From the NCBI GenBank assembly GCA_029706075.1, contig JAINUG010000137.1, forward strand, positions 2,654,501 to 2,718,500: 64,000 bases of DNA, given 5' to 3'. How positions within the stretch are numbered: position 1 is the stretch's first letter; each line of letters starts with the position of its first letter. Shown one piece after another: positions 25,957 through 38,300 of the stretch. Made by a program: the position numbers and the translations under genes. The notes beneath the pieces are model-generated. The model made no database searches. It saw only the letters and a list, made by a program, of their open reading frames with translations, and had not been told where the DNA came from. Source of the DNA: Aldrovandia affinis. Taxonomy: Eukaryota > Chordata > Actinopteri > Notacanthiformes > Halosauridae.

Positions 25957-26372
25957 GGGCTTTGGGCCAACACGGGCTGCCAGAACAGCTGCAGTGCGCC
26001 TTGGCACAGAGTCTACGAGTGTCTGGAACTCTACTGGAGGGATGCAACACCATTCTTCCATGAGAAATTGATGGTGGTGGAAATCACTGTCTCAGCCCAT
26101 GCTCCAGAATCTCCCATAAGTTTTCAATTGGGTTGAGATCTGGTTACTGAGACGGCCGTGGCGTGTGGTTTACATCGTTTACATGCTCATCAAACCATTC
26201 AGTGATCACTCGTGCCCTGTGGATGGGGGCATTGTCATCCTGGAAGAGACCACTCCCATCAGGATAGAAATGCTTCACCACAGGATTAAGCTGATCACTG
26301 TGCCCTCTAAGGGGCTGAGTGGACCTAAGCCATGCCACAGAAATGCACCACATGCCACATGGAGCTAGCATA
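25957..26372 (-). mobile_element. Tc1-like transposase remnant
   Basis: On the - strand, 26371-26144 encodes HFYPDGSGLFQDDNAPIHRA and the start of the region before the third catalytic residue. Further on, in another frame, ctcaacccaattgaaaact (rc near 26130) corresponds to [13 protein letters not shown] sequence. Several frameshifts and no terminal repeats: a decayed fragment unrelated in sequence to the copy at 24951. Confidence 0.7.
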
Positions 26373-26534
26373 TAAAGGAAAACTTAGGGGTGTGTTTAGC
26401 TCATCCAAACTTTCAGAAGATTTCAACATGTCACGCTTTATGTACTTTTATACATCTACAATGATCACCCATACCCTCTAAAAGATCTAAATAGACATGT
26501 CAAACTGTTAAGGAATTAACTTAAAGAGAGAAAC

Positions 26535-26800
26535 TTATGGCTGGTGGATAGCGTAGCAGTTTAACGCACCCGTATTTGGCTGGTCCTGTACGAGGGTGAG
26601 CTGCCCATCAGGGACATGGTTCAAAACCTGTATCTGCCAGACCGGCCCTGGTCGTTAGCCCCGATCGCGGGTGGTATTTTGCTGTCCGCTCCTGAGGGAG
26701 GGGGGAGGGTGGTCGGCACAAACTTGCTGTGAAGCAAGGGGGGAGGGTTAATTGAAATAAACAGAGGGTGTAATTGGCGTATAGAGGGTATAATTGGTAT
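26535..26800 (+). repeat. SINE family D copy
   Basis: A tRNA-like head (ggatagcgtagcagtttaac, then ggttcaaaacctg) leads into accggccctggtcgttagcc and a body with gctgtccgctcctgagggag. It ends gggtgtaattgg and AT repeats. A better preserved copy is at 42285 in a HAUS8 intron. Parts of the body resemble family C. Confidence 0.65.
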
Positions 26801-27875
26801 AATATATAACAAATAGTCTGTGACTGAAGATACCTAGATACTGAAGATACCTTACAGATACCTAGTAGCACGTTCCACCGCTAATTGTCTGATCATACCA
26901 AATTCATGGGTGCACTGCACAAGATCTCCTCACACATACCTCCAAGGGTCTTAAACCAATGGTAAGAAGGTTTCAATGGCAAGAAGGCCGCCGGGGAAAC
27001 GTCACAAAAGAACAGATGTTCTTTTGAAGTTGTGGCGCGAAAAGCCTTTGTTTGCCTGGTCACTCCAAACTGCAGCGTCCCACTGAGTTAGTTAGTGTCT
27101 GCGTGTCCCCTGTGGATGTTCTCTAGCATTCCAACTTAATACAAAAAATTTTTTTTACTTCCACATGTGGAATCTTAATTTTGTACATAGAAATTCTGAA
27201 AAACTTGGTTTTAAAAAAAAAACAGGTTTTCAACATAAAATAAAATGCACTTTTTTCTTGGTCCTAAAACTGATCCAAATGGCACTAAATTTAGATTTTT
27301 GAGACAAGCATTGAACTTTCTGTTGATAATCCTGATAGGTTTAAAATTACGAGTGTGACATGGATCGCATTTAGGGTAAAAAAAACACAGTCCTGGACCA
27401 AATGCAATACAACAATGTGCTACTGTAACCAAACACTGCCAGTGAAAACTCCTACAGCCAGAAATGGTTAGTTCACCACAGAGGTAAAACAGAGAAATCC
27501 CAAGCGTCCCCTGCGGTTGCCTTTCGGAATAAGCGTTAAGCCAGACCTGCGCACTTTCGGTAAAGGGGTTTTCAAAGGGCCAAGTGAGCACAGGGATTTT
27601 GGGATACCACACATGAAAGGGACGGCCTGAAGGAGGGAGTCTCCATGGCCTGTGCCTCGTACACGGGCCAACTTTTCCACATTTGTGCCGCGTTCTCCTC
27701 TTTGATGCGGCTCTCGCGGTGAGACTCAGCGCCTGACTAAAGGCACTTGTTTTCATCACGGTACTTTTAAAAGCGACGATCTTGGAGAACAGCTAATTCT
27801 GTGCTTCACCCTCTCAAAACACGATTCTCTGTTCTCTCACAGCCAACTCCACATTTTTAAGAAAATCAAGAATTG
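26801..27875. other. no supported gene
   Basis: The - strand holds an open frame of 182 codons at 27759-27211, but I find no domain, family resemblance or splice context. It is probably a chance frame. Confidence 0.4.
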
Positions 27876-28256
27876 GGCCTCCCGCGTGGTCCAGTGGTTA
27901 CAACGTCCAATGCTGGCCATGGAGAGCGGGGTTCAATTCCCCGTCTCGCCAGAGTCGGTCGGCTCTGGGGGCGGCGGTTGGCTGTCCGCCCCAGGGAGGG
28001 GGGAGGGAAGCCGACATGATGTTCGCTGCGCATAAGAGTGGCCCTGTAGTACCAGGTTACGGTTGACGGCTTGGCGAGTGCCGTCTCGGAAGAGGTGTCA
28101 GGTCGCGTGCGTTGCTACCGGTTGCAGGACTATAGCAGCGAACTCACATTACTAGGGGGGGGGGGTTTGACTTAAAATAGCGGGTCTAATTGGCTACCAA
28201 ATTGGGAGAAAATGGGATAAAAAATCTGAAAAAAAATTATTTTAGAAAAAAAAAAA
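27876..28256 (+). repeat. SINE family C, full length
   Basis: Begins with the complete tRNA-like head (cctcccgcgtggtccagtgg, then ggggttcaattcccc) and runs to the caaattgggagaaaatggga end with an A-rich tail. This and 37857 are the best copies for defining the family. Confidence 0.8.
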
Positions 28257-28559
28257 TCATCAAGAATTTGTGCAATTCTGCCCAGAGCTTTGATTTGTTT
28301 TAACAAGGTGATAAAAATAAAAGTCTGCTGAGTTTTGTGTAAGAGGGCTTGTCCCTTAGCCTGGGCCTTGTCCCCTGAGCATTCTGGTGATGCCCCATTA
28401 CATGGAATATGTAGTGGTAGGGAGATGTGATGGGATTGTGAACCAATGAAATGATTTCTCTCTCCAAAGTTCTAGCACAATGATTGGTTCAAATCAGTGA
28501 GTCACTGACAACATATGAGAGCCCCGCCCATTTTTGTTTCATGAAGCCTCATTCACCTA

Positions 28560-28708
28560 TAATATACGCCATTTAGCAGATGCTTTTATTCAAAGCGACT
28601 TACAGTAATGAATGCATACATTTTTCAGTATATGTGGTCCCAATGGGAATTGAACCCACAACCTAAGCGTTGTCAATGCCGTGCTCTACCTACTGAGCCA
28701 CACAGAAC
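28560..28708 (-). repeat. SINE family B copy interrupted by hAT
   Basis: Tail, body and B box are intact. The head, at about 28690-28708, is cut by the hAT element at 28709. The rest of the head resumes at 30116 with cacagaaccacagaacc. Confidence 0.75.
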
Positions 28709-30115
28709 TATAGATGCACCGATCGATCGGCCTCTGACCGGAAATGGCCGATTTTCAGCTGATCGGCCTCAATCGGTGACTTGATCCCGATCACTCCACA
28801 TAGCCGATTCTGTGCGCCGGTTGGCTCCTCGCCCCCTCTTTTTCACGTGACGTGCGCGTACCCGTGAGCCAATGCAGACAGATCAGATGAGCGCAGCGCT
28901 GAACACGCCTCAACATGTCCTCAGTATGAGCATTTTTCACAGTCAGTGAAGACGACTTAAAGCTTGCAGTTTGTCATACATGTCAATCGAAAATAAGCCG
29001 CGGAGGAACAACCTCGAAAACGTTCGGAACGACCAACCTAATCAGACACTTGAAAAATCATCACCCAGGTACCAAGTCGATGGCAAAAATTTTCTACAGT
29101 ACCGTAGGTACCGGGGTTAATTAATAATGAACTTCGTTGCGCTAGTTCGGTTCCTCTGAACCATTTTCCATTAATAGAACATGGTGGTAGTGCATAAACT
29201 TGACGTAATAATGCCCTGCTGAAGCACTGAATTGCACTGAAATCATTATGTTCGCTAATGAATGACGTTATGAAACAGTGCTATTCACTCATACAAATCT
29301 AACTTATTAGACCTAATGATAAATTCATCTAACGATTTCTAGCTAAACCACAAATGGTGTATTAACTGTGTTCTGCATGAAGGTACCAGCTGTGCGTTTC
29401 CACTATCAAACAAACTCAGAAACAAACTCGCCTCTTTTCCAATTACTCCTAGTTTGAAACATTTTTATCTAGGCTTTGAAGCTAGTTAAAGTCGTAGTCG
29501 TTAGGCTACCTGACTCACGCAAATAACGAAATTCTGCTGAAGAGCGGCTTGTTTCAATGCCTTTGACAAGCTCCGCAACTGAAACATCCGCCCTTATATC
29601 GCTACAAGTGTTTTCCATTGCACTATATAGAATTGGGATCTACTCTAATCCACCTCTAGCAAACAAATTAGTCTAGCGCATCATAGGTTCGAACTAAAAT
29701 ATGGGGAGGAGGAAAGAACAAAATGTAGGCTATATTTTATTTATTTTAATTTGTATTTTGATGTTGCACCTGTTTTCTTTTGGAAAAGTAAATGTGCATA
29801 GTAGCTAGCTGTGCACTGGATTCTCTTTTATTCATCATTTAATTTAATTTGCACAAAAAAAGAAAAGCTCTGTCCAGTAACCTGGAACATTTTGAAATGT
29901 GTTTTAGTGAGACCTACCTCATGCTTCTGACCTACCTCAGAATTGTCAATCTTAATTTTCTATTAAAGCAAAGTTACAAAAATGTTTGTGTAAGTTGTCA
30001 ATTATTGTTTTTAGGAAAAAAAATCGGAATCGGCCAAAATCGGTATCGGCAAGTCAGACTAATCAAAAATTGGAAATCGGAATCGGCCAAGAAAGTCGCA
30101 ATCGGTGCATCTCTA
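28709..30115 (+). mobile_element. hAT transposon, non-autonomous, with BED finger
   Basis: The ends tatagatgcaccgat and atcggtgcatctcta are inverted repeats with one mismatch. They are flanked by an exact 8-bp duplication cacagaac (28701-28708 and 30116-30123), the hallmark of hAT insertion. Bases 28915-29124 encode a BED-type zinc finger, seen as AVCHTC and LIRHLKNHH. The fifth codon is TGA where related proteins usually carry Trp. The transposase catalytic and dimerisation regions are absent. The right subterminal region is rich in atcgg motifs (30025-30110), which may be transposase binding sites. The frame at 29849-30199 crosses the right end and is not a gene. Confidence 0.88.
28915..29124 (+). 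pseudogene. BED zinc finger of hAT transposase, interrupted
   Basis: About 69 codons: an ATG with MSSV, a stop codon, then FFTVSEDDLKLAVCHTC and the His pair in LIRHLKNHH. The two Cys and two His of a BED finger are present. The frame ends at TAA 29122-29124 where the transposase would continue. In hAT elements this domain binds the element ends. Here it is only a remnant. Confidence 0.75.
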
Positions 30116-30639
30116 CACAGAACCACAGAACCACACCTATCACTAGTTGTGACTGGTTCTGGTTTAACTGGTTCTGACCAGCCAATACGAGTGCGTTAGA
30201 CTGCTATGCTATCGGAGGCCCCCACAAAGCTTTTTTGATCCCAGAATACATCGTGATTGCAATCAATGAGAAGCATAATTTCACAGCGTTTCAGAAATCA
30301 GAAGTGATTGGGGAAAATAAACACAGATTTATTTGAATCCTTCAGCCTTTATCCTTCAACAAATTATGATTTTTTAAAACTCTGACCCACGGAGACACTG
30401 AAATAATGTGAGGATAGCAGCATGACCATGGGAACAGAACATCTTAAGATCTTAATTGAAATCAAAACCTCTGCTCCTGCATTAATGTGGGGTTAGAGAA
30501 TAATGCTGGCAGCAACTCGTATGTCTGAACGATACAACAGAATCACTTTCATCAAGGCCAGCGGATGAATGATTGTCTGATTATTTTAAAATAATATTGC
30601 CAACTGGACTGAGATTCCTTAAGATGTGTATTCTTTTTT

Positions 30640-30920
30640 TAAATTTTTGTTTCCGATTTGGTAGCCAATTTGGTAGCCAATTACACCCGCTATCTTTAAG
30701 TCAATCCCCCTCCTCCGAGACGGCACTTGCCAGGCTGTCGACTGTAACGCGGTACTCCAGAGCCACTCCTGTGCGCAGCGAATGTCCTGTCGGCTTCCCT
30801 CCCCCCTCCCTGGGGCGGACAGCCAATCATCGCCCCCGACTCTGGCGCGGCCAGTGGGATCGAACCCCGGTCGCCGTGGCCAGCGTCAAACATTGTAACC
30901 ACTGGGCCACGCGGGAGGCC
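30640..30920 (-). repeat. SINE family C copy
   Basis: The whole element is inverted: 3' end at 30655 (ccaatttggtagccaattac), body with cctccctggggcggacagcc, and the head ending at 30920 with ccactgggccacgcgggagg. Its middle is shortened compared with 27876. Confidence 0.8.
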
Positions 30921-31690
30921 CTAAGATGTGTATTCTTACTCATAACATGTATTCCTAAAGAATGTGGGTGGCAATTCTATTTTAATTGGACTTGGCAGAG
31001 CAGAAAGCATTTTTAATCATGTTCATTCCATAAATGTGACAAATTTAAAAATCCAGGTGATGGAAGCACATTGATAGGAGAGAGCAGCCTGGGCCTAACC
31101 GTTTGGACTTAAAACTCGAATAAATGTTGGCCAGGCTGAGACTCCCGACACAATGGAAACCACATGAATTTCAGGAAGAAAGTCTGTGGGGATCAGCGCT
31201 TTCACGCAAGCTGAGCTCCCTCTCCGGAGCCTGCAATAGAAACCTCTCCTGGTCCTGCATGCTCACAGGAACTAAAAGCCCAGGGCATCTGGACCAGAAG
31301 TGCTTATTGATCTGGGTAATTCATTAGCATTAATAACAGTGTATCAATCTGGGGCCAATCTGGGCAGAGGTTCTGGCTCAGTCACTGTTTGCTCTGTGGC
31401 AGATTGGACTCTGTGTTGCAGGCAATCTGTCAGCATTCGGCCGCTTGGTCAGATCCAGAGCCAGACTGAGGAGTGCAGCAGGTAAATTACCTTCCATGCC
31501 CACTCTAACTCTTGCGATAAGAGGTGATGGCAGAAGCCTGCATTGCACAAGGACCACAGCTCCCATCTGGCGGTGAGGCAACCAGGTTGTGTGGCGCACG
31601 TGCAGGCCAATTAGGACAACGTTCTGTGAAGGAGAGAAAGAATCTGATTGGTCAAATCTTTCAGCGCTGAGAAAGGTGACCTTAGGAGAT
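30921..31690. other. no gene seen
   Basis: Short frames only, with no recognisable domain or repeat. Confidence 0.45.
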
Positions 31691-31691
31691 A

Positions 31692-32110
31692 TTCTGTGGT
31701 TCTGTGCGGCTCAGTAGGTAGAGCATTACATTACATTACAGGCATTTGGCAGCTCTTATAGTACAACAAAGTGTTAACCGTAGTCAAGAACAGTTTAGCT
31801 GAAAGCCACCCTAGTGGGAAGTACAGTTCCTAGGTGCTAGGAGCAACCACATAGTTAAACTAGGACCCTGTAGGTAAATCTGTAGCCACAATTCAAAGGG
31901 AGCAAGAAAGCAATCAATGCAGAAAAGAATGCCTAAGCCTAATACAATACATAAACAAGTAGACATGTGTAATACTAAGCAAGCATGGCGCTGACAACAC
32001 TTAGGGTGTGTGTTCATTTCCCACTGGGACCACATATGCTGAAAAATATATGCATTCACTACTGTAAGGATAAAAGCATCTGCTAAATGGCATATATTAT
32101 ATTATATTAT
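31692..32110 (+). repeat. SINE family B with nested LINE fragment
   Basis: The SINE head (gttctgtgcggctcagtagg) stops at 31723. A - strand L2-type 3' end occupies about 31726-31985, and the SINE resumes with catggcgctgacaacactta through its tail at 32090. The LINE insert matches the + strand element at 40895-41245. A short agcat is present at both junctions. Confidence 0.7.
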
Positions 32111-32339
32111 ATATATCACTAGTACACAGTTGGGAGTATTTTGGGGTACCCTGTTAAGGTAGCAACTGGGAACAAAACAACACAGCACTGAATATTTAAG
32201 ATAAACACACACTTATAAGCAGAAACAAAATAAGCTGAAGAAGCTGAAGGAAATGGCAATTTGTTAGAATAGAAACTGAAAGGTATCAATTTTCTGCTAA
32301 ATCACAAATTATCTACCATTTCTGCCTCGATACAGTATT

Positions 32340-32462
32340 ATATTATGATATGCCATTTAGCAAACACTTTTTATCCAAAGCAACCTGTAGTAGTGAATGC
32401 ATACATTTTTCAGTGTATGTGGTCCCAGTGGGAACTGAACCCACAACCTAAGCGTTGTCAGC
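32340..32462 (-). repeat. SINE family B body
   Basis: Inverted copy: tail at 32345, accacatacactg-type body and B box, with the head at the right leading into a tandem array. Confidence 0.75.
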
Positions 32463-32906
32463 GCCATGCTCTACCTACTGAGCCACACAGAACCATGCTC
32501 TACCTACTGAGCCACACAGAACCACGCTCTACCTACTGAGACACACAGAACCACGCTCTACCTACTGAGACACACAGAACCACACTCTACCTACTGAGAC
32601 ACACAGAACCATGCTCTACCTACTGAGCCACACAGAACCACGCTCTACCTACTGAGCCACACAGAGCCACACTTTACCTGCTGAGCCACACAGAACCACA
32701 CTCTACCTACTGAGCCACACAGAACCACACTCTACCTACTGAGACACACAGAGCCCACAGCTCTACCTTACTGAGCCACACAGAACCACGCTCTACCTAC
32801 TGAGACACACAGAACCACGCTCTACCTCTACCTACTGAGACACACAGAACCATGCTCTACCTACTGAGCCACACAGAACCACGCTCTACCTACTGAGCCA
32901 CAGGGG
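32463..32906 (-). repeat. 29-bp minisatellite made from the SINE B head
   Basis: About fifteen units of ctacctactgagccacacag plus aaccacgct, the same unit as at 11047 and in the same position relative to a single SINE body. It has its own pattern of variants, such as gagcccacag at 32753 and a ctacctctacctac slip at 32822. Confidence 0.85.
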
Positions 32907-33674
32907 ACCAACATTTTTTAGCTTCGCCAAACTAACTAAAGTCACGATACCCCCCCCCCCCATTTGCTGGTGCCCAATGAAACTGAACAGCTATACCCAT
33001 CCTATGAAGTCTGTACACTGTTGCATGTACCCCAATTACCAGGCCCTTTCTACAAGACACTGTCACTGACCAGCCTTCCAGGGCAGACGCAGAGTCTGAG
33101 CACACAACCCACCCTATCCGGTCTGACCTCCTTGACCCACTGCAATGCTAAGATGGCGGCATAAAGATACAGATATGCATGAAATTCTGGACCAATAGAA
33201 CTCGATACCCACTTATATATCTCCGATTTCCTCCCTGTTGTGTTCCCATCAACCCCATGTCAGCATCGTGTTTCATAAACAGCCCTCGTGGGACCTGGGA
33301 TAACGCTTACATTCGGTCCAACCTTTTGTGTCGACAACACCCAGCTCCCTCGCGCTGTCATTAGCAGCTAAACAGGTTTCACCAACGCGCAGTGTTTTAA
33401 AAAGCCTGCCTTTAGTGAATGCTGCCATCTTGGGGCAAAGGTGGGCTATGACATGCTCACGAGGGACATGTTCCCACTTTCGTACTTGATAAGTGATATT
33501 AAATATAGATCGGAATTAAACTAACAGCACAATTGCTGATACGGTAGGTAAACACCACAGAGCTATTGCTGTAACCCAATCGGAGAAATAAAAAGCGGAT
33601 CCAGTCACATAGTAAGGCCTACCTGGCGCCTATAGTTTTATCACGCTCTATAAATAAGATTTTTTATTTTAAAG
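32907..33674. other. no gene seen
   Basis: Unassigned sequence with a C-run at about 32950. No domain is seen in either short + strand frame. Confidence 0.4.
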
Positions 33675-34321
33675 GATAAATCAATAGAAAATGTTTCCAC
33701 CTCCAGAAAGCTATGGCGATGACAATTTCACGTCAGTGTGGCTCACGTTACAATACTAAAAGACAAAATGCGTTCTCTACGCTCGGTGAATCCAGCAATA
33801 ATCATATTTAGGTGTCATCATTTTTTGCACAAAAAAAAGCCTTTAGCTCAGGCCAGTCGCGTTGAATCAAAAGCTACAGAAGAACAATGAAGGTTATTTC
33901 CACAGCTGCCACTATCAGTGATTTCCATCAGGAATGCTTTGCTTAATGATTAGATTTACAGGCCCAGCGGGCTTCAGGGGAATAATTCCATAGTTCGTAA
34001 ATATGCGCACCTTCTGAGCTTCAGTCAGGGGCAGTATGTTACAATTATACCAACCAACATATATGATCGTTTTCTGTATTTGTTGTCTCAAATGGGATTG
34101 GAAGCAAGAATTAAAAATTAAATTATTTTACAGTTGTCATGAATACTCAAAACTGCCTGGTGAATACTCAACACTGACCCGGAGCAGTCCATAGGCAAAC
34201 TGTGTAGAAATCTATTTATAAATACATTTGTTATAAAAATATATATATTAATACTTTAAAAATAATGGTAGAGTTATGCATAATGGTACTGTGCAGAACA
34301 ATCGAAACAAAATGGCAAGAA
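33675..34321 (+). repeat. left copy of direct repeat flanking HAUS8
   Basis: From atgtttccacctccagaaag to gcagaacaat this segment matches 44126-44945 in the same orientation, with scattered substitutions and small indels. It lacks the SINE present in the right copy, so it shows the empty site (ttgtctcaaatggg near 34085). I recognise no coding content. It may be a segmental duplication or two copies of an unknown transposon. Confidence 0.85.
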
Positions 34322-34884
34322 CACACTGACTCAGTTTTTATACGTGTATCACTATCTATCCACATCGTGTGTTAGCCTACAATGCTTTTAATTAGTCCTG
34401 TGCAGGCACAATGCCAGACGAAGATAACTAGCTAACAACTAACGCTACAGAAATCTGGATTCCGTGGTAACCTGGACAACTGCGACTGCAAGATGGTCGT
34501 GCTTAATTCATACAGCAACTTTCACAAAAACTATTCTGTTTCTCATGCTAAACGCCAAACCTAACCGTCCATTCAACATAGTGTGGTAGCATGCACCGGT
34601 CGCACGGAAGGACAGTTAACCCTTTGATGCATAAGCCCTCCACACCCCTTCTAATGCACAACATTGCACAACAATGTCATCAATAAAGACATACTATAAT
34701 AATAATTTAATAATAATTTTGTTAAAATAATGATTTTAGCAGTGATTTGGTCTACACAAGAACCATTGATATTTTGAAATATGTTTTTTTGTCACTTTTC
34801 AGCACATATACACATATCTGATAACTGTCAATTTTCAGATTGAAAATCTTCCCGTTGTCTCTGTAATATGCTTTGGGGGGTAAA

Positions 34885-35000
34885 ATTGCATTTGTATTTT
34901 GTATTTGTATTTTATTTTATTAAGGATCCCCATTAGCTGGTTGCCTTAGCAACCAGCCAGTCTTCCTGGGGTCCACATGCATAACACATACAATCACTAG
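34885..35000 (-). repeat. LINE-type 3' end
   Basis: The phrase aaggatccccattagctggt followed by cttcctggggtcca is a recognisable fish interspersed-repeat terminus, read here on the - strand. It lies about 240 bases upstream of the HAUS8 start codon. The family is not certain. Confidence 0.45.
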
Positions 35001-35159
35001 TAAAATCAACAATTATAAATACAAAAGAGAAAACAGCAAAAATCATCACACAATAATTAATGCATCAACCAACATGAAAAGAAATAACACATTAATCAGA
35101 AATATAAAAATAATTTAAGTGTGCAGTTACAGAATGACATTTCCAAAACAGGCAACTTT

Positions 35160-35244
35160 CCCACCACGTGGGCGCGGCTGTGACGTCTCACCCGGAAGTA
35201 CACTTTATAAACAGGCTGAAAGGCGGCTCAGTTCGAAAAAGATA
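35160..35244 (+). promoter_or_regulatory. HAUS8: HAUS8 proximal promoter
   Basis: Within 80 bases of the start codon are a cacgtg E-box (35165-35170), a CRE-like tgacgtct (35181-35188), an ETS-type cccggaagt (35191-35199) and tataaa (35206-35211). E-box, CRE and ETS sites together are common in vertebrate housekeeping and cell-cycle promoters. If tataaa is used, the 5' UTR is only a few bases. The ETS site could instead drive initiation. No transcript start is proven. Confidence 0.5.
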
Positions 35245-35306
35245 ATGGCGTCTAGGAGAGTAACAATCCACAGACTGCAGAAACCTGTCCTCGGAGACTC
35301 AAATAA
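35245..35306 (+). CDS. HAUS8: HAUS8 exon 1
   Basis: Encodes 20 residues from MASRRV to DSN plus two bases. Donor aa|gtgagc. Basic composition suits the microtubule-binding N-terminus. Confidence 0.85.
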
Positions 35307-38300
35307 GTGAGCTGGCTTCCGAAAGCTATCTGATAAGAATGATAAAGTTAACTACATTGGACATATCGACTCCTGGCTATACGCTAGCAAGGAAATTGGC
35401 CTGCTTTCCATGAATAAATTCACACCATCACATTAGTTCTTGCCAGCTGGTTATCAGTTTTTGTGGAATTCCATAACAATTTAGCCAACGTAAGCTAATG
35501 GAATAACTCCTCTTTTTCTTCTTCTTAGTTCAAAGGATGGCAGTAAAGACAACATCAGCGGTGAAGCAAAGAAGAAAACAAAACGTGAGTACCTTTTGCT
35601 AACTTGTCGAGCTAGAAGCCTGTTGACTCGTTCACTTTTTATTAAGAGTAAATAAGAACTCGTCTGATAATGGTCGTAGTCATTAGGTTTGCTAATCTAG
35701 CCAATGTTCCAGCTAACGTTATTTGTTATTTTACTCCAGCTGCGGCAAGGGTGGTTAAGTCTCAATATCTGCAACCAGTTGACAAGAAGCCGACATTAAA
35801 GGTATGCCAATTAATTTACTATTGACGTCAGTCAACACGATATGAGAACCACTGTGACACTCCGTATTCCGAATAGAAGACCAAGGCTTATACCCTTTTT
35901 AAACTGTAAACGGACCGAGAGTACCTCTATCTAGCTTTCGTGGTATTCCCAATGTTCGCTCTGTGATGGTGAAGTAGATTATACGTGGCTAATTGTTGAT
36001 TAACTGTGGCAGGGGTTCTCAAACTCGGAACCTGGGCTTAACAGTGCTCTATATGCTGGTTTTTGTTACAGTCAATCTCTTAATCGATTTCAACAATAAG
36101 TCTGTTGAAAACCTGCACGTTGTTTCGTATTTATTTGGCCTTAAATGTATTAACACAATGTCGTTTAATTGATAAAAAAATACAAATGTTACCTCTTTCT
36201 AAAATAACTATTTGCTGTATAATTACATTACAGAAAATGAGAGCAGCATCCTGTGATGGAGGCTGCTAATAATAATATATATGACATTTAGCAGACGCTT
36301 TTATCCAAAGCGACTTACAGTACTGAATGCATAAATTTTTCATTATATGTGATCCCAGTGGGAATCACTGTTGTCAACGCCGTACTCTACCTACTGAGAC
36401 ACACAGAACCACTGGCTGCTGTGTGGCTCATCCTGTTAAGACACTGTTCTAGTGTGTGGATGAGCCCCACGGTCTGAATCCCGACTGCACCAGTGCCGAT
36501 TGTGGCCAGCAGCCCCGCGTAATTGGCAGAAGCCTCACCGAGGGAGGGAGGGATTCGGTTGGTGGGGTTGTCTATATCATGGCAAACCAGCTAATTTGAA
36601 TATGGGATATTTATTTTCCACAGCACAGGTCATAATATAATATAATATAATATATTGCATTTAGCAGACGCTTTTATCCAAAGCGACTTACAGTATTGAA
36701 TGCATACATTTTTCAGTATATGTGGCCTCAGTGGGAATTGAGCCCACAACCTAAGCATTGTCAGCGCCACGCTGTACCTACTGAACCCACAGAAGAACCA
36801 CCAGAGGGTAGGGAACTCTGGTCCTGGAGAGCTGCAGGGTGTGCTGGTTTTCATTCCATTCCGTGCTCCATGGCATGCATAGCCATTTCTGACACGATGT
36901 TGCTTTAGGCCAGGGGTGTCAAACTCATTCCATCGAGGGCCGAGTGTATGCAGGTTTTTGTTGCAACCAATGCACTACACCAGGTGATTTCACTAATTAG
37001 CTCACTTCTTCAACTAAGGAGGGAACCTAATTGAAATCACCTGGTGTAATGCATTGGTTACAACAGAAACCTGCACACACTCGGCCCTCGCTGGAATGAG
37101 TTTGACACCCCTGCTTTAGGCTGTAGAGATGGAGTGCACAGCTCCAGGCCTGGAGGGCTTATGCCGGTTTTTTGTTCCAACCAATTATTCTGCCTTAATT
37201 TTTTAAACGGTTGAAATGCACCGATATCGGCTGCTTAACTCTTCTATCGAGCCACAGTAAAAACGTTTTCACCAAGGATACATGTGCAGTCTGAAAGCTT
37301 TAGCTCAAGACTTTATTGAAAGTAAAGTTTAGTAAAGTAAGTTAGTAAGTTAAATTATTAAGGACAGATGTTGACAGGAATCCTGAAATGGATCAGCCCT
37401 CGTTATGCAACCTTAGTGTAGAGCTATGCTACTCGTGAATCCCTACAGACACCAGCCAATGGTTCCAGTGGAGCACAGAGGCCAGCGTCTTCTAAACCAG
37501 ACAGCACCCGAAAGCTATCCATGAACACCCCTCCCAGGCGTTCTCTTGCCTGCCAGTCAGTCCTCGATCATATGTGTGAGTATTTGCACAGTCTTAACAT
37601 TGCCTTTATGTTAGAACAGACAATAGGATTGTCTCTGATATGTCAGTCATTCCATCATTGTGGATAATGTTCTGCTGTTTTGAACAACCAAATCATTTTT
37701 GAGGTAAAATAAATAGTTTTCTCTGTCACTTGGGTGTTCAGATTATGGACGATTGATTAAAAACATGCACATGATTGCACTGATTTTATGTAAAGCACTT
37801 TGAATTGCCCTTGTGTATGAAATGTGCTATACAAATAAATTTGACTTGACTTGACATGGCCTCCCGCGTGGTCCAGTGGTTACAACGTCCGACACTGGCC
37901 ACGGAGACCGGGGTTCAATTCCCCGTCTCGCCAAGTGTCGGCTCTGGCCGGGAGTGCCACCAGGGGTGGCGATTGGCTGTCCGCCCCAGGGAGGGGGGAG
38001 GGAAGCCGACATGACGTTCGCTGCGCATAAGAGTGGCCCTGTAGTACCGGGTTACGGTCGACGGCTTGGCGAGTGCCGTCTCGGAAGAGGCGTTACTTCG
38101 CCTTCGTCACTACCGGTCGCAGGACTACGGCAGCGAACTCTCATTACTAGGGGGGATTGACATAAAAATAGCAGGTCTAATTGGCTACCAAATTGGGAGA
38201 AAATTTGATAAAATCAGACACAAATAAAAAATATTTTAAAAACATGCACATAAACTTTTTTTTTTTTTTTTTTTTTTTTTGTGGGGGGTGTCTCCCATCA

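Noticed and set aside
27211..27759. 182-codon frame on the - strand
   Set aside because: No domain, no conserved motif and no splice or promoter context; probably chance.
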